Origin: Caballeronia udeis
GTDB lineage: Bacteria; Pseudomonadota; Gammaproteobacteria; Burkholderiales; Burkholderiaceae
Direction of reading: 5' to 3'
Length of the DNA stretch: 64,000 nucleotides
NCBI RefSeq assembly: GCF_001544555.2
Contig: NZ_FCOK02000023.1
Coordinates: forward strand, 1-64,000
A program made the translations under genes and the position numbers. Every line of letters starts with the position of its first letter. Within the stretch, counting starts at the first letter, position 1. Below the pieces are notes generated by a model. That model was not told the DNA's origin. It made no database searches and worked only from the letters and a program-made list of their open reading frames with translations. Below, piece by piece: positions 1 to 8,440 of this stretch.

Positions 1-88
1 GCGTAAATCGATCATCGTTGCCTGCTGGAAGCAAGCCGAGCTTTGGTGATGTCATGATTTACGTAATACTCAATAGTACCTCAGCACC

Positions 89-352
89 TTAGTGAGTCTC
101 GTGCGGCACGTCGAGGATCAGGATGATGGTCCAGTCGGCGTCGCCGTCATGGTGATACTGACGCTCGGCCACAATGAACGGCTGCTGTTTGCCGTCCGGG
201 CCGAGAAATAGCACGTCGCCTTCCATGGGCAGGCACTCAACGGGCGGCAGCGCGAGATACGCGTCCTTGTCTTTTGTGTTGCGCGGCATCAGCTTTTCAA
301 TCTTGCGTGATGCTGCTTCGGTCCATTCGATATCCAGCTGGATGTTGCTCAT
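89..352 (-). CDS. conserved hypothetical protein, 87 aa
   Basis: A short soluble, acidic protein with no signal peptide or membrane segment. The start is well supported: GGAGG lies 5 nt upstream of the ATG on the reverse strand. The N-terminal part (SNIQLDIEWTEAASRKIEKL) looks helical. The C-terminal half has a glycine-containing stretch with LFLGPDGKQQPFIV, which reads like a small beta-barrel. I do not recognise the family and assign no function. A bidirectional terminator at 465-507 separates it from the next reverse-strand gene, so it probably has its own promoter. Real-gene status rests on the ribosome binding site and on sensible amino-acid composition. Confidence 0.6.
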   Translation of the reverse strand: MSNIQLDIEWTEAASRKIEKLMPRNTKDKDAYLALPPVECLPMEGDVLFLGPDGKQQPFIVAERQYHHDGDADWTIILILDVPHETH

Positions 353-464
353 ACGATCCTCCGCACACGGGTGCGATTCAATTTATCGACGCGGAATGTA
401 GCATACGCCGCGCCGGCGGGGGTATCGTTGCCGGCATCGTGGTCAGAAGTCGTCATTCACGAAC

Positions 465-507
465 AAAAGCCGGATACAACGCTTTGCGCGTCGTATCCGG
501 CTTTTTT
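465..507. terminator. bidirectional rho-independent terminator
   Basis: AAAAGCCGGATAC (465-477) pairs with GTATCCGGCTTTT (493-505). T runs lie on both sides. It ends transcription of the reverse-strand gene at 569-811. Confidence 0.75.
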
Positions 508-568
508 GTCGAACGGTCTGCCAAACAGCTAACGTTTGCGCGCCGTTGCGACGCGTACGCCCGATCGC

Positions 569-811
569 TTATTCGGCCGTGCCTTTCTTCGAATGCTTCA
601 TGCCCGGCTTCTTATGATGCATGGTGTCCTTGTGCATCGGCATTTCGCTCTGCATGTTCGACTGGCGTGCCTGCAGGTCCTGCGCGCGCTGCTCGATATC
701 GGAGATTTTGGCCGGATCGGTACTCATCGTGACGCCCTGATCGGATTGTGCGAATGCTGCGCTGGTCATTGCGCTCAGGGAAAACAAGACTGCCAGGGAC
801 ACTTTCTTCAT
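569..811 (-). CDS. small secreted protein, 80 aa
   Basis: The start used here is the ATG at 811, because the sequence ATGGAGGTAACAATG shows the ribosome binding site GGAGGT directly before it. An ATG 12 nt further upstream overlaps that site and is not a good start. The protein begins with a signal peptide (MKKVSLAVLFSLSAMTSAAFA) and is predicted to be periplasmic. The mature part is about 60 residues and mostly helical. It has a Q/A/M-rich middle and a C-terminal tail rich in His, Lys and Met (MHKDTMHHKKPGMKHSKK), which could bind metal ions; that is inference from composition only. No family is recognised. A strong terminator follows at 465-507. Confidence 0.7.
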   Translation of the reverse strand: MKKVSLAVLFSLSAMTSAAFAQSDQGVTMSTDPAKISDIEQRAQDLQARQSNMQSEMPMHKDTMHHKKPGMKHSKKGTAE

Positions 812-1090
812 TGTTACCTCCATAGACTCGTTGAACCCGGGTTGGCCTGTCCCGATTAGCGAGACATTACACGCTGCGTAGCAAATACCGATCCTGCTCG
901 CGAATCGTTACATGTAGTTACAGTGCCGTCACATTTCAGCAATAGCACTGCGGTTCGACTCTAACAGAGCTTCAGCCCGGCCAGTCGATTGACTGAGCCG
1001 GCGATAATACCGGCGAAGCGTTTTGGTTTCTAGTACTGAATTTTGAGATAACTGGCGGTGCTTCTGCATGATTTGTAACATCGAGATGAT

Positions 1091-1870
1091 TCAATAGAGC
1101 CCCAGGCGTCGGTACACCCGAAAGCGCGCGAGGCCGACCAGTTCATGAAGCGCAGTTTCCGCATCGATGAAACCACACGAGCCGGGAAAGAAGGTGGCCC
1201 GAGGTTGTCGCACGTTGCTGGTGAACGCTTGCGTGTCGAGGCCGAAAGCATTGAAGGCCAGCAGTGACCGTTCCATATGATAAGCAGAGGTAACCAGTAT
1301 CAGCGATCCGTCGGGTTCGGGCTGCACGATGCTGGCTACGTTGCGGGCGTTCTGGTACGTATTGAGGCTTTCGTTCTCGATCACGAGATCGGAGGCGCTC
1401 ACGCCGCGGGCAAGCAGGAAGGGGGCGTAATTGTCGGCTTCGGCTTGTTCGTGATGCTGCGGATTACCGCCGCTTACGATTACGCGGCAAGCGCCGCCTG
1501 CGCGCCGGCAATCACGATACAGCTCGGCTGTGACAACAATACGTGTGAACGCATCGCGTTTTGGAACAAGATGTTTTTCGCTGTCGTAACGCGTGCCGCC
1601 ACCCAGCAGGATAAAAGTCGTTCGCGATGCGAAATGCACGTCCTGCGGCGTCGACCTGGCTTCAAAGCCGCGCTGCGCAAGGTGCAGCAACGGCGCTGAA
1701 AGCCACCCCGCGCCCAGCGCCCAGAACAGCAAGACGCAAACAACCGCGACAGTGCGCCGGCGTTGTCGCCAAACTGCGAACAGTGCAAAGAAAAGCAGCA
1801 ATAAAGTTATAAGAACCAATTTGGTTTGAGGTAACGTATAGGTTTTCGAGATAATCCGCTTCGTGGTCAT
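1091..1870 (-). CDS. DUF218/YdcF-family membrane-anchored protein
   Basis: A 259-residue protein of the DUF218 family (SanA/ElyC/YdcF relatives in E. coli). There are two membrane segments near the N-terminus (about residues 17-33 and 41-58), after which the DUF218 domain faces the periplasm. Family marks visible are ILLGGGTRYD near residue 92, VSGGNP near 150, ENESLNTYQNA near 185 and LVTSAYHMERS near 208. ElyC and SanA affect envelope and vancomycin barrier functions in enteric bacteria, but the biochemical activity of the family is not settled, so only a general envelope role is inferred. No strong ribosome binding site is seen upstream. It appears to be a single-gene unit. Confidence 0.85.
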   Translation of the reverse strand: MTTKRIISKTYTLPQTKLVLITLLLLFFALFAVWRQRRRTVAVVCVLLFWALGAGWLSAPLLHLAQRGFEARSTPQDVHFASRTTFILLGGGTRYDSEKHLVPKRDAFTRIVVTAELYRDCRRAGGACRVIVSGGNPQHHEQAEADNYAPFLLARGVSASDLVIENESLNTYQNARNVASIVQPEPDGSLILVTSAYHMERSLLAFNAFGLDTQAFTSNVRQPRATFFPGSCGFIDAETALHELVGLARFRVYRRLGLY

Positions 1871-2123
1871 CGCATTCGTGAGAATGCATCGCCGGATCTG
1901 CGGAACGCTTTGCGTAGTGCACGTTTAACGGGCGCTCGGAATTATAAGTAGCGGTAAGCAGAAATAAGCAGCACCTAGCGCAAGCGGCGGCTGCGAGTTC
2001 CGGTCAGGGGCCGCGAAGTCGGCATTTTGACTGGTTTCGGGGCGTGCCGCGTTTAGTCGGTGCCGCTGGCAGTCAGTTACTGCCATGTGGCGCCGTCACG
2101 GCTGCACTGGAAGACATAACGAG

Positions 2124-2438
2124 ATGACCACGTATTCAAACGAAGCCGTACTCGAAGCGCTCCGGCGAGCTCAGTATCGTCAAGTTCCGTGGGCAAGACG
2201 CCCAAACGTTTTTAGCCATCTACGCGACCTGGGCCTGCTGGAACTGGTCCGGCAACGCACCGTAGCACCTGCTCCTGGTTTTCACGCTCCCGTGGACATT
2301 GCGGTGGTAACCGAGCGAGGCAAGCTCGAGTTCTCCCGGCTCGCACGAGACGAGCGCTCGATGGACTGGGATCTGCACCGCGCCGCGCCTTATTCTCCGG
2401 CCGTAATTCAGGAACCCTTGGCCGAAGCGCGCGCTTAA
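2124..2438 (+). CDS. hypothetical protein with winged-helix-like pattern, 104 aa
   Basis: The start at 2124 (MTTYSNEAVLEAL) is preferred over an in-frame ATG at 2085 because the earlier 13 codons encode an unusual Arg/His-rich stretch. The sequence runs as helix-helix-strand with FSHLRDLGLLELV followed by a VVTERGKLEFSRLA segment. This resembles the recognition helix and wing of small MarR/PadR-like winged-helix proteins. The protein at 42629-42868 shows the same 'helix, then LTEDG/VTERG' ending, although no direct homology is claimed. The C-terminal 30 residues are proline- and alanine-rich. Function is unknown; DNA binding is inference. Confidence 0.6.
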   Translation: MTTYSNEAVLEALRRAQYRQVPWARRPNVFSHLRDLGLLELVRQRTVAPAPGFHAPVDIAVVTERGKLEFSRLARDERSMDWDLHRAAPYSPAVIQEPLAEARA

Positions 2439-2585
2439 AGCGCTTCCATCCTCCGCGCTAAAACGGTCTTGCGCTTCGCAGTGCCCGAGTGCCGGGCAAA
2501 CGGTTGCGGCGACTGTCGCTCCACTTTTGGGTCGAATGAGTGCTGCTCTAAAGTGGCGCGCTCATGACCGCGGCAAAATTCCGGC

Positions 2586-2616
2586 AAAAAAAAGCCCGTA
2601 TCACAAGGATACGGGC
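2586..2616 (-). terminator. rho-independent terminator
   Basis: GCCCGTATC (2594-2602) pairs with GATACGGGC (2608-2616). On the reverse strand it is followed by eight T. It serves the gene at 2749-3012. The rest of the 2439-2748 gap shows no gene. Confidence 0.8.
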
Positions 2617-2748
2617 GTACCGGATCTACTTCTGCCACGCTGTGCTCATGGCATAACGTCGGACTTGTGCGATACGGAAGGGTTCCCCATCGGCTAAATA
2701 TGGCTTGAATTAGCGATATTCCGACGCTTTGGTGCGCGTCGACGCTGC

Positions 2749-3012
2749 TCAGCGCTTTGGCGGTCGATTACTACGCTCCGGTTCCGGCCGCGCTCGCGCG
2801 TTGCTCGCTATGTCGCCTCGCAAGTCTCCGCGCGGCGCCGTTTCGGTTATTGCACCACCACCACGCACTGGTTCCTTTTTCCAGGCCTGCAGACTGGGCT
2901 GCGTTTGCGCGCGCAGCGCGAAGTTGCCCGAGGGCGAACCGGCGTACACCGGAATTCCCGCGCCCAGCGATGAAACCACAATGCCGCACACCAGCAGTGA
3001 CATTGGTTTCAT
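2749..3012 (-). CDS. small secreted hypothetical protein, 87 aa
   Basis: The start chosen is the ATG at 3012 (MKPMSLLVCG...). It is preceded on the reverse strand by AAGGGGAG, a good ribosome binding site. A longer reading frame begins at 3060, but its 16 extra codons include no separate site. Residues 1-24 form a signal peptide ending PVYAG. The mature part of about 63 residues is rich in Arg, Pro and Gly and is probably disordered (ends RARPEPERSNRPPKR). No family is recognised. A strong terminator lies at 2586-2616, so this looks like a monocistronic gene. Confidence 0.6.
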   Translation of the reverse strand: MKPMSLLVCGIVVSSLGAGIPVYAGSPSGNFALRAQTQPSLQAWKKEPVRGGGAITETAPRGDLRGDIASNARARPEPERSNRPPKR

Positions 3013-3482
3013 GATGAAAACTCCCCTTCGGACCGATATCGGCCCGCTAGCCAGCTTCATAAGCTATGCCAGCGCACGAAAGGGTGCTGTAAATATTGGT
3101 AAAGAGTTGTTTCCTGATTTCCCGGCATGGACGGCAAGCAATGACCAAGCACGCGTTTAAGCTGCCGCAAAGACAAGGCGCGCAAAGACAAGGCATGCCA
3201 TGCGCTCGCTTTCGGTCAACGAAAGGCGAGCGCTTGCCGGCAGATTTTTGACAGGCTAAAACGGTCTGCGAGCGCAGACCGGCGACCCGTCACTCGAGAA
3301 GAGACATCGAGTGCTGAGCCGGGATAAAGCGCAGGAAACCTGCGCGCGGGTGCTTCGCGTGAATCTGGTCCTACCGCGCTGGTCATACACAGCTCATCGT
3401 ACAGCTCTGGTCACACCACGTGGGTCGTACCGCGACCGACCATACAGCCCGAACGTGCTACTTGCCGCGTTGTGCCAGCCTG
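3013..3482. other. intergenic stretch without a supported gene
   Basis: No convincing coding sequence in either direction. It holds a short tandem repeat at 3166-3194. Open frames reading through it have no ribosome binding site and atypical composition. Confidence 0.5.
3166..3194. repeat. 15-bp tandem repeat, two copies
   Basis: CGCAAAGACAAGGCG is followed immediately by a second copy lacking only the last base. No function is evident. Confidence 0.7.
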
Positions 3483-3881
3483 TCAGGCCATCTTGACCGG
3501 AGCGCGCCACGATTCCGGATTCGTCCAGAATGCGCCACGCAAACGGTCGCGGCTCGGCGGTACGGGCGGTTTCGCAGCGGTGGAACCGATCCGGCCCCGC
3601 AGCGACACCTCACGACCATTATTGCCAAGACGTTTCACGATTTCGGCGAGCGTACCGTCCGCTTGCCATTCGTCGAACCGGCGGCGGCAGGTCGGCGGCG
3701 ACGGGTAGCGGCCCGGCAGCTTCGACCACCCTTCACCCGTGGACAGGACCCACAACACGGCATTGACGACAGCGCGTGCTTCGACACGCGGACGGCCGCG
3801 CCGTTCGCTACGTGCCGGTTCTGCGCAAAACAAGGCCTCTACCAGCGCCCACTCGTTATCTCTTAAATCGTCGAACATCAT
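3483..3881 (-). CDS. orphan DUF4096 (IS5-type transposase N-terminal domain) protein
   Basis: A 132-residue protein whose first 85 or so residues match the N-terminal helix-turn-helix domain of IS5-family transposases. Marks seen are LRDNEWALVEALF, GRPRVEARAVVNAVLWVL, WSKLPGRYPSPPTCRRRF and a following W. The DDE catalytic domain of a transposase (usually 200 further residues) is absent. Residues 95-132 are unrelated and basic. GAGGTG lies upstream of a double ATG, so the gene could be translated. No inverted repeats or target-site duplications were seen around it. It resembles the protein at 32302-32796. It is either a transposase remnant or a stand-alone, domesticated DNA-binding protein; the sequence alone does not decide. 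Confidence 0.65.
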   Translation of the reverse strand: MMFDDLRDNEWALVEALFCAEPARSERRGRPRVEARAVVNAVLWVLSTGEGWSKLPGRYPSPPTCRRRFDEWQADGTLAEIVKRLGNNGREVSLRGRIGSTAAKPPVPPSRDRLRGAFWTNPESWRAPVKMA

Positions 3882-4292
3882 GTTTCACCTCAGCGAAGCT
3901 AACCCCGGTGCGCTGCCCCGCGCCGCGCACTCTGGTCGGAATTCGAAGATCGAATCCAGGTAAGGTCGGAGCAGACATTGCGACGGACGATTTGCGTTTA
4001 AAACTGCAATGGCACCGACCCCTGCGCAACTTAATGCGAGAACCGTGCCATGCGTGTATCGATCGGTCGGAAAGCCTCGCGGCAGTAGGCTGGCGCGGTG
4101 CCAGCATGGGCCGTATGAGACGCTATAAGTGCAGTTAATGAAATCGGGACAATCACCAATCAAGTGCAACAAGCCCATCTGGCGTGCGCAAATGCATTTT
4201 TGCTGCACCGCAGCGCGAGTGATGAAACCGTTTTCCTGGCCCAGCGTTGATCTACAATTTGCATTGATAAGCCGGATTGATGAGGGGAAGGT
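3882..4292. other. intergenic region before the LysR gene
   Basis: This 411-bp gap separates the reverse-strand DUF4096 gene from the forward-strand LysR gene. It should hold both promoters. Open frames across it have no support. ATTGAT words repeat near 4262 and 4276, but no clear LysR box was defined. Confidence 0.4.
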
Positions 4293-5207
4293 ATGGGCCG
4301 AGCGCTCAATGTGACGTTGCGGCAGCTTCGGGTGTTTATCGAAGTCGCCAAGCTGCAGAGTTTTAGCCGGGCCGGGGACGAAGTCGGCCTGACGCAGTCC
4401 GCGGTGAGCCGGTGCGTGAGGGAGCTCGAGGGGGAAATCGGCCTCAAGCTGGTCGACCGGACCACCCGCGAAGTGCAACTCACCGATGTAGGCGCCAATC
4501 TCGTGGGCAGCGTGTCGCGGCTGCTGTCGGACCTCGATGAAGCGCTCCGGGAAATCCGCGACCTCGGTCAGCAGCGACGGGGGCGGGTGATCGTGGCGGC
4601 CAGTCCGACGGTGGCGTGCCGCTTGATGCCGCTGGTCATTTCGGCCTGCGTCCGGGAATTTCCGTTGATTTCACTGGGCTTGCGCGACGATCTGCAAAGC
4701 GATGTGATCCGCAAGGTCAAGTCCGGCGAAGTCGATTTCGGCGTGGCGATCGGCCCGTACGCCAATGACGACCTGCATGGGGAAGTCGTGATGACCGACT
4801 CGTTCTGCGCGGTCGCGAGGCGGGACCACCCCCTTGCGGCGGCACAGGAGGTGCCATGGGCGGCATTGTCCGGCGAACGTCTGGTGATGCTGGATCACGC
4901 TTCCGGAAGCCGTCCGATTATCGATGCGGTGCTGCGCGAGCATCACGTTATCGCCGATGTGGTGCAGGAACTCGGCCATTCCGCCACCGTCTTCGGGCTG
5001 GTGGAGGCGGGCGTCGGCATCAGCGTGCTGCCGTGGCTGGCCCTGCCGTTGCCGGCGAACTCGTCGCTGGTGGCATTGCCGCTCGTGCCACGCGTGGAGC
5101 GAACTGTCGAACTGGTGCGCCGGCGCGACCGGTCGTTGTCGCCTGCGGCCGAGTCGGTGTGGGGGTTGGTTGCCGGATTGCCGAAGCGCGTCGAGGAACT
5201 GGCGTAG
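4293..5207 (+). CDS. LysR-family transcriptional regulator
   Basis: A 304-residue LysR regulator of normal length. The N-terminal winged helix-turn-helix covers about residues 7-65 (LRQLRVFIEVAKLQSFSRAG ... LTQSAVSRCVRELE). The type 2 periplasmic-binding-like effector domain spans about residues 95-300 (RVIVAASPTVACRLMPLVI, VDFGVAIGP, VFGLVEAGVGISVLP). The start is preceded by GGGGAAGG. A class I aminotransferase follows on the same strand after 191 bp, so amino-acid or keto-acid metabolism is the likely regulated process; this is inference from position. The effector is unknown. Confidence 0.9.
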   Translation: MGRALNVTLRQLRVFIEVAKLQSFSRAGDEVGLTQSAVSRCVRELEGEIGLKLVDRTTREVQLTDVGANLVGSVSRLLSDLDEALREIRDLGQQRRGRVIVAASPTVACRLMPLVISACVREFPLISLGLRDDLQSDVIRKVKSGEVDFGVAIGPYANDDLHGEVVMTDSFCAVARRDHPLAAAQEVPWAALSGERLVMLDHASGSRPIIDAVLREHHVIADVVQELGHSATVFGLVEAGVGISVLPWLALPLPANSSLVALPLVPRVERTVELVRRRDRSLSPAAESVWGLVAGLPKRVEELA

Positions 5208-5398
5208 CGGGCTTCTCGATAGCGTTGGCGGCTATGTGGGAGGGCGGGCTTCGTTCGATCGTCGAGGATTTGCCCGATTCCACGCTTCGCGAAACCCGCG
5301 AAAGCGCGAGAACTGGCCTGATGGCTAACGCGTGTGCCGTACAGCGCTTTTCAGAAGGCGCCGCGTTAGACTTTCGCTTTCCATCGGCGGAGGCGGCA

Positions 5399-6652
5399 AT
5401 GAGTGAGTCAGGAGGGGCGGTTATCTCGGAACTGGGTGCGCTGACCAGTGCGGCGGCCAATGCGCAGGAAGCGGGTGGACGTGCGCCGAATGCACGCGAC
5501 GCGGTCCGTGCGTTACGCCCGTCCCAGATCCGTGAGGTTGCCAACGCGGGTTTCGGTGTCCCGGACGTCCTGCCTTTCTGGTTCGGTGAATCAGACCAGG
5601 TCACGCCGCAATTCATCCGCGACGCCGCCAGCCGCGCGCTCGCCGACGGTGCAACCTTCTATACCCATAACCTGGGTATCGCCGCGTTGCGAGAAGCGCT
5701 TGCGGATTACGTCGGCAAGCTGCATGGCGCTACCCGGCCTGCTGAAATTGCCGTGACCAGCGCCGGAGTCAACGCGCTGATGCTCGCGACGCAACTGGTC
5801 GCAGGCGCGGGCGACCGTGTGGTGGCGGTCACGCCGCTGTGGCCGAACCTTGTGGAAATCCCGAAGATTCTTGGCGCGACGGTGGAAACGGTTACGTTGA
5901 CGTATGGCCCCGACGGCTGGACGCTCGATCTCGAACGTTTGCTTGCGGCGCTCACCCCGGGTACACGCATGCTGATGATCAATTCGCCGAACAACCCGAC
6001 CGGCTGGGTCATGACGCGCGAGCAGCAACAGGCAGTGCTCGACCGGTGCCGGCAGTTGGGCATCTGGCTGGTCGCTGATGAAGTCTACGAGCGCCTCTAT
6101 TACGGCGATGACGCCGCGGTCGCTCCTTCTTTCCTTGACCTGGCGACCCGCGACGAACGGGTGATCGCGGTGAATTCGTTCTCGAAGGCCTGGCTGATGA
6201 CGGGCTGGCGGCTGGGCTGGATCGTCGCGCCCGAGCGTCTGATGGAGGATCTCGGCAAGCTGGTCGAGTACAACACGTCGTGTGCGCCTTCGTTTGTCCA
6301 GATGGCCGGTGTCGCCGCGGTGAAGGACGGTGGGCAGTTTACGCAAGAGCTGGTCGCCGGCCTGCGCGCCAGCCGCGATTACCTCGTGGCGGCGTTGCAG
6401 CGCATTCCGGGTATCGACGTGCGGGCGCCCGCGGGTTCCATGTACCTGTTCTTCAGGCTTCCGGGCGCGGACCGCAGTCTTGAACTGTGCAAGGCGCTTG
6501 TGCGCGAGAGTGCGCTCGGACTGGCTCCCGGCAGCGCATTCGGGCCGGAAGGAGAGGGTTTTGTGCGCTGGTGCTACGCATGCGATACCGCTCGCCTGGA
6601 CGCCGGGGTGGCACGCCTGCGGGCGTTCATGGAAGCGCACCCGGTTTCGTAA
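5399..6652 (+). CDS. PLP-dependent class I/II aminotransferase
   Basis: A 417-residue fold-type I aminotransferase of the aspartate/aromatic aminotransferase family. The start at 5399 is chosen because GGAGG lies just before it; the reading frame stays open much further upstream, inside the LysR gene. The pyridoxal phosphate lysine is K263 in NSFSKAWLMTGWR. Other family marks are NSPNNPTGWV (binds the substrate carboxylate side of PLP), VADEVYERLYY and the YTHNLGIAALREAL segment near the N-terminus. The first 60 residues are an unusual alanine-rich extension. It probably converts an amino acid to its 2-oxo acid with 2-oxoglutarate as partner. The substrate cannot be named from sequence. It may be controlled by the LysR gene upstream. 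Confidence 0.88.
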   Translation: MSESGGAVISELGALTSAAANAQEAGGRAPNARDAVRALRPSQIREVANAGFGVPDVLPFWFGESDQVTPQFIRDAASRALADGATFYTHNLGIAALREALADYVGKLHGATRPAEIAVTSAGVNALMLATQLVAGAGDRVVAVTPLWPNLVEIPKILGATVETVTLTYGPDGWTLDLERLLAALTPGTRMLMINSPNNPTGWVMTREQQQAVLDRCRQLGIWLVADEVYERLYYGDDAAVAPSFLDLATRDERVIAVNSFSKAWLMTGWRLGWIVAPERLMEDLGKLVEYNTSCAPSFVQMAGVAAVKDGGQFTQELVAGLRASRDYLVAALQRIPGIDVRAPAGSMYLFFRLPGADRSLELCKALVRESALGLAPGSAFGPEGEGFVRWCYACDTARLDAGVARLRAFMEAHPVS

Positions 6653-7080
6653 GGGCTGCGGGCTGTCGGGGCGCAAGGGACGGATTGCCGGGAGCCGGGC
6701 GCGGGGTTTCGGCTCGCAGGGCCGCCAGACGGGATTGCCGACGTGACCGCCAGACGTGAGTCGGGCAGCTACCCAATGTTTCACCTTTACGCACCGTTTG
6801 TTTTTGCGTAATATGCGTCCAGTCACGCGCTTCCGCCTTGGAAAGTGCTACTTCGTCCGGCTGGGAAAAGCTCGGCGATCAGGATCTGATCCCGTATTTT
6901 GCCTCCCCCCGGTGCGTGCTCCCAATCAATATGACCGATCAGAAATCGGGCGAGCGCGTCGTCAGTATCCTCGTCCACGATTTTCCAGTCTGAGCGTTGC
7001 GAATGGTTCGAGTAGTCGGCGTCATTCGATTCGGCCTGACTTGACCGGTTCATAGACCATACAGGGTCCTATCTAGCTGC
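6653..7080. other. intergenic region upstream of scpB
   Basis: A 428-bp gap. A 76-codon reverse-strand frame (6823-7053) exists but lacks a ribosome binding site and a recognisable family, so it is not called. TTGACC at 7031-7036 is a possible -35 element for scpB, but no good -10 follows at the normal distance. Confidence 0.4.
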
Positions 7081-8340
7081 ATGAATACCCAAGAGGCGAA
7101 GATCGTCCTCGAGACTGCCTTGATCTGCGCGCAGGAGCCGCTGAAACTCGCCGAGTTGCGCAAGCTTTTCGCCGACGACATCTCGGCAGACACGGTTCGC
7201 ACCTTGCTCGACGCCCTGAAGCAGGATTGGTCGGGACGCGGCGTGGAACTCGTGGCGCTGGCGTCCGGATGGCGGTTTCAGAGCAAACCTGCAATGCGGG
7301 CCTATCTCGATCGGCTACACCCGGAAAAGCCGCCCAAATATTCGCGAGCTGTTCTTGAAACGCTTGCGATCATTGGTTACCGGCAGCCTGTGACGCGTGG
7401 AGACATCGAAGAAATTCGCGGTGTCACGGTGAACACGCAGGTCGTGAAGCAACTGGAAGACCGCGGTTGGATCGAGGTCATCGGTCATCGCGACGTGCCG
7501 GGCCGCCCGGCGCTTTATGCCACCACCAAGCAGTTCCTGGATGACCTGGGCTTGAGCGCACTGGACGAGTTGCCTGCTCTCGACAACCCGTCGGCGCAAC
7601 TGGAAGCGTCGTTGCTCGCGCAACATGCAATCGATTTTCCCGGTGACGACGCGGCGGCAATAGGCGCGGTGCTGGTGCAAGGGTTGGAATCGAAGGGCGA
7701 ACCCGCTTTGTCGCTGGACGCTCCGGACGCGGGCAATTCGCCGTCACCCGAGCATTTGTCCGGCGCTGACCCGGTCACGACAGCAATGGGTACGGCTGAA
7801 AACGAGGCGGGCGACGAGCACGGTGCTGTCGAGCCGGGAACGCCGGATGCTGCGGCGAGTACGACTATGCATGAAGCAGGTGAGTCACCCCGTTCGCAGG
7901 AACCCGTGGCGGCCGAAGCAGTCGACCCGGAAGGCGAAGCGTTTTTGCGTTCACGGGCCGGTGCTGACGAGCCTGTGAATGAGGAGAACGACGGCGCGCA
8001 AACGAACGCACCGGCGCAATTTGAATCGCATGAACCGCAACAAGCGGTGCCGCTGACCAGCCCGGAACCGCTCGAAGCGGCTGCGGGTGTCAGCCGGGAC
8101 CCAGTACAAGCAACGCCCGGCGACGCGCTCAAGCGTCGCGAGGCGGCGCCGGATGCCGGCGCATTGACGAGCGACGCAGCGCAACACGCATTACCGCGCG
8201 CCGCAGATGAATCCGATGGCGCTGACACCGCGCATGCATCGGATGCATCGAACCCATTCGACGCATCCGATGCGCCGGACGAATCAAGCGAAACCGACGA
8301 ATTCAACGCACCGGACGACCAGACTGCGCGCCGCGCCTGA
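7081..8340 (+). CDS. scpB: segregation and condensation protein B with long acidic tail
   Basis: ScpB is the winged-helix dimer that, with ScpA, binds SMC to form the condensin-like complex for chromosome segregation. The first 180 or so residues are the ScpB domain. It has two winged helices, with [18 protein letters not shown] at the start, [19 protein letters not shown] and [27 protein letters not shown]. Typical ScpB proteins are about 180-200 residues. Here residues 190-419 are an added low-complexity tail rich in Ala, Asp, Glu and Pro, ending in repeated DASD/DAPD words. Such tails are common in Burkholderiaceae and are probably disordered. rluB follows after 100 bp on the same strand. 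Confidence 0.93.
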   Translation: MNTQEAKIVLETALICAQEPLKLAELRKLFADDISADTVRTLLDALKQDWSGRGVELVALASGWRFQSKPAMRAYLDRLHPEKPPKYSRAVLETLAIIGYRQPVTRGDIEEIRGVTVNTQVVKQLEDRGWIEVIGHRDVPGRPALYATTKQFLDDLGLSALDELPALDNPSAQLEASLLAQHAIDFPGDDAAAIGAVLVQGLESKGEPALSLDAPDAGNSPSPEHLSGADPVTTAMGTAENEAGDEHGAVEPGTPDAAASTTMHEAGESPRSQEPVAAEAVDPEGEAFLRSRAGADEPVNEENDGAQTNAPAQFESHEPQQAVPLTSPEPLEAAAGVSRDPVQATPGDALKRREAAPDAGALTSDAAQHALPRAADESDGADTAHASDASNPFDASDAPDESSETDEFNAPDDQTARRA

Positions 8341-8440
8341 GGCCTGTTTGCCCGAACCTTCATTCGGCTGCTAATCACCATCGGCCGGATTTTTTGACGC
8401 GCCTGCGACGGGCGCGCGACCCGACACAATTGAGGTTGTT

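Noticed and set aside
4856-5398. Long N-terminal extension of the aminotransferase frame into the LysR gene
   Set aside because: Composition is Arg/Gly/Ala-rich, and a clear ribosome binding site sits at 5391-5396 before ATG 5399.
6823-7053. 76-codon reverse-strand frame between the aminotransferase gene and scpB
   Set aside because: No ribosome binding site and no recognisable family. It overlaps the likely scpB promoter region.
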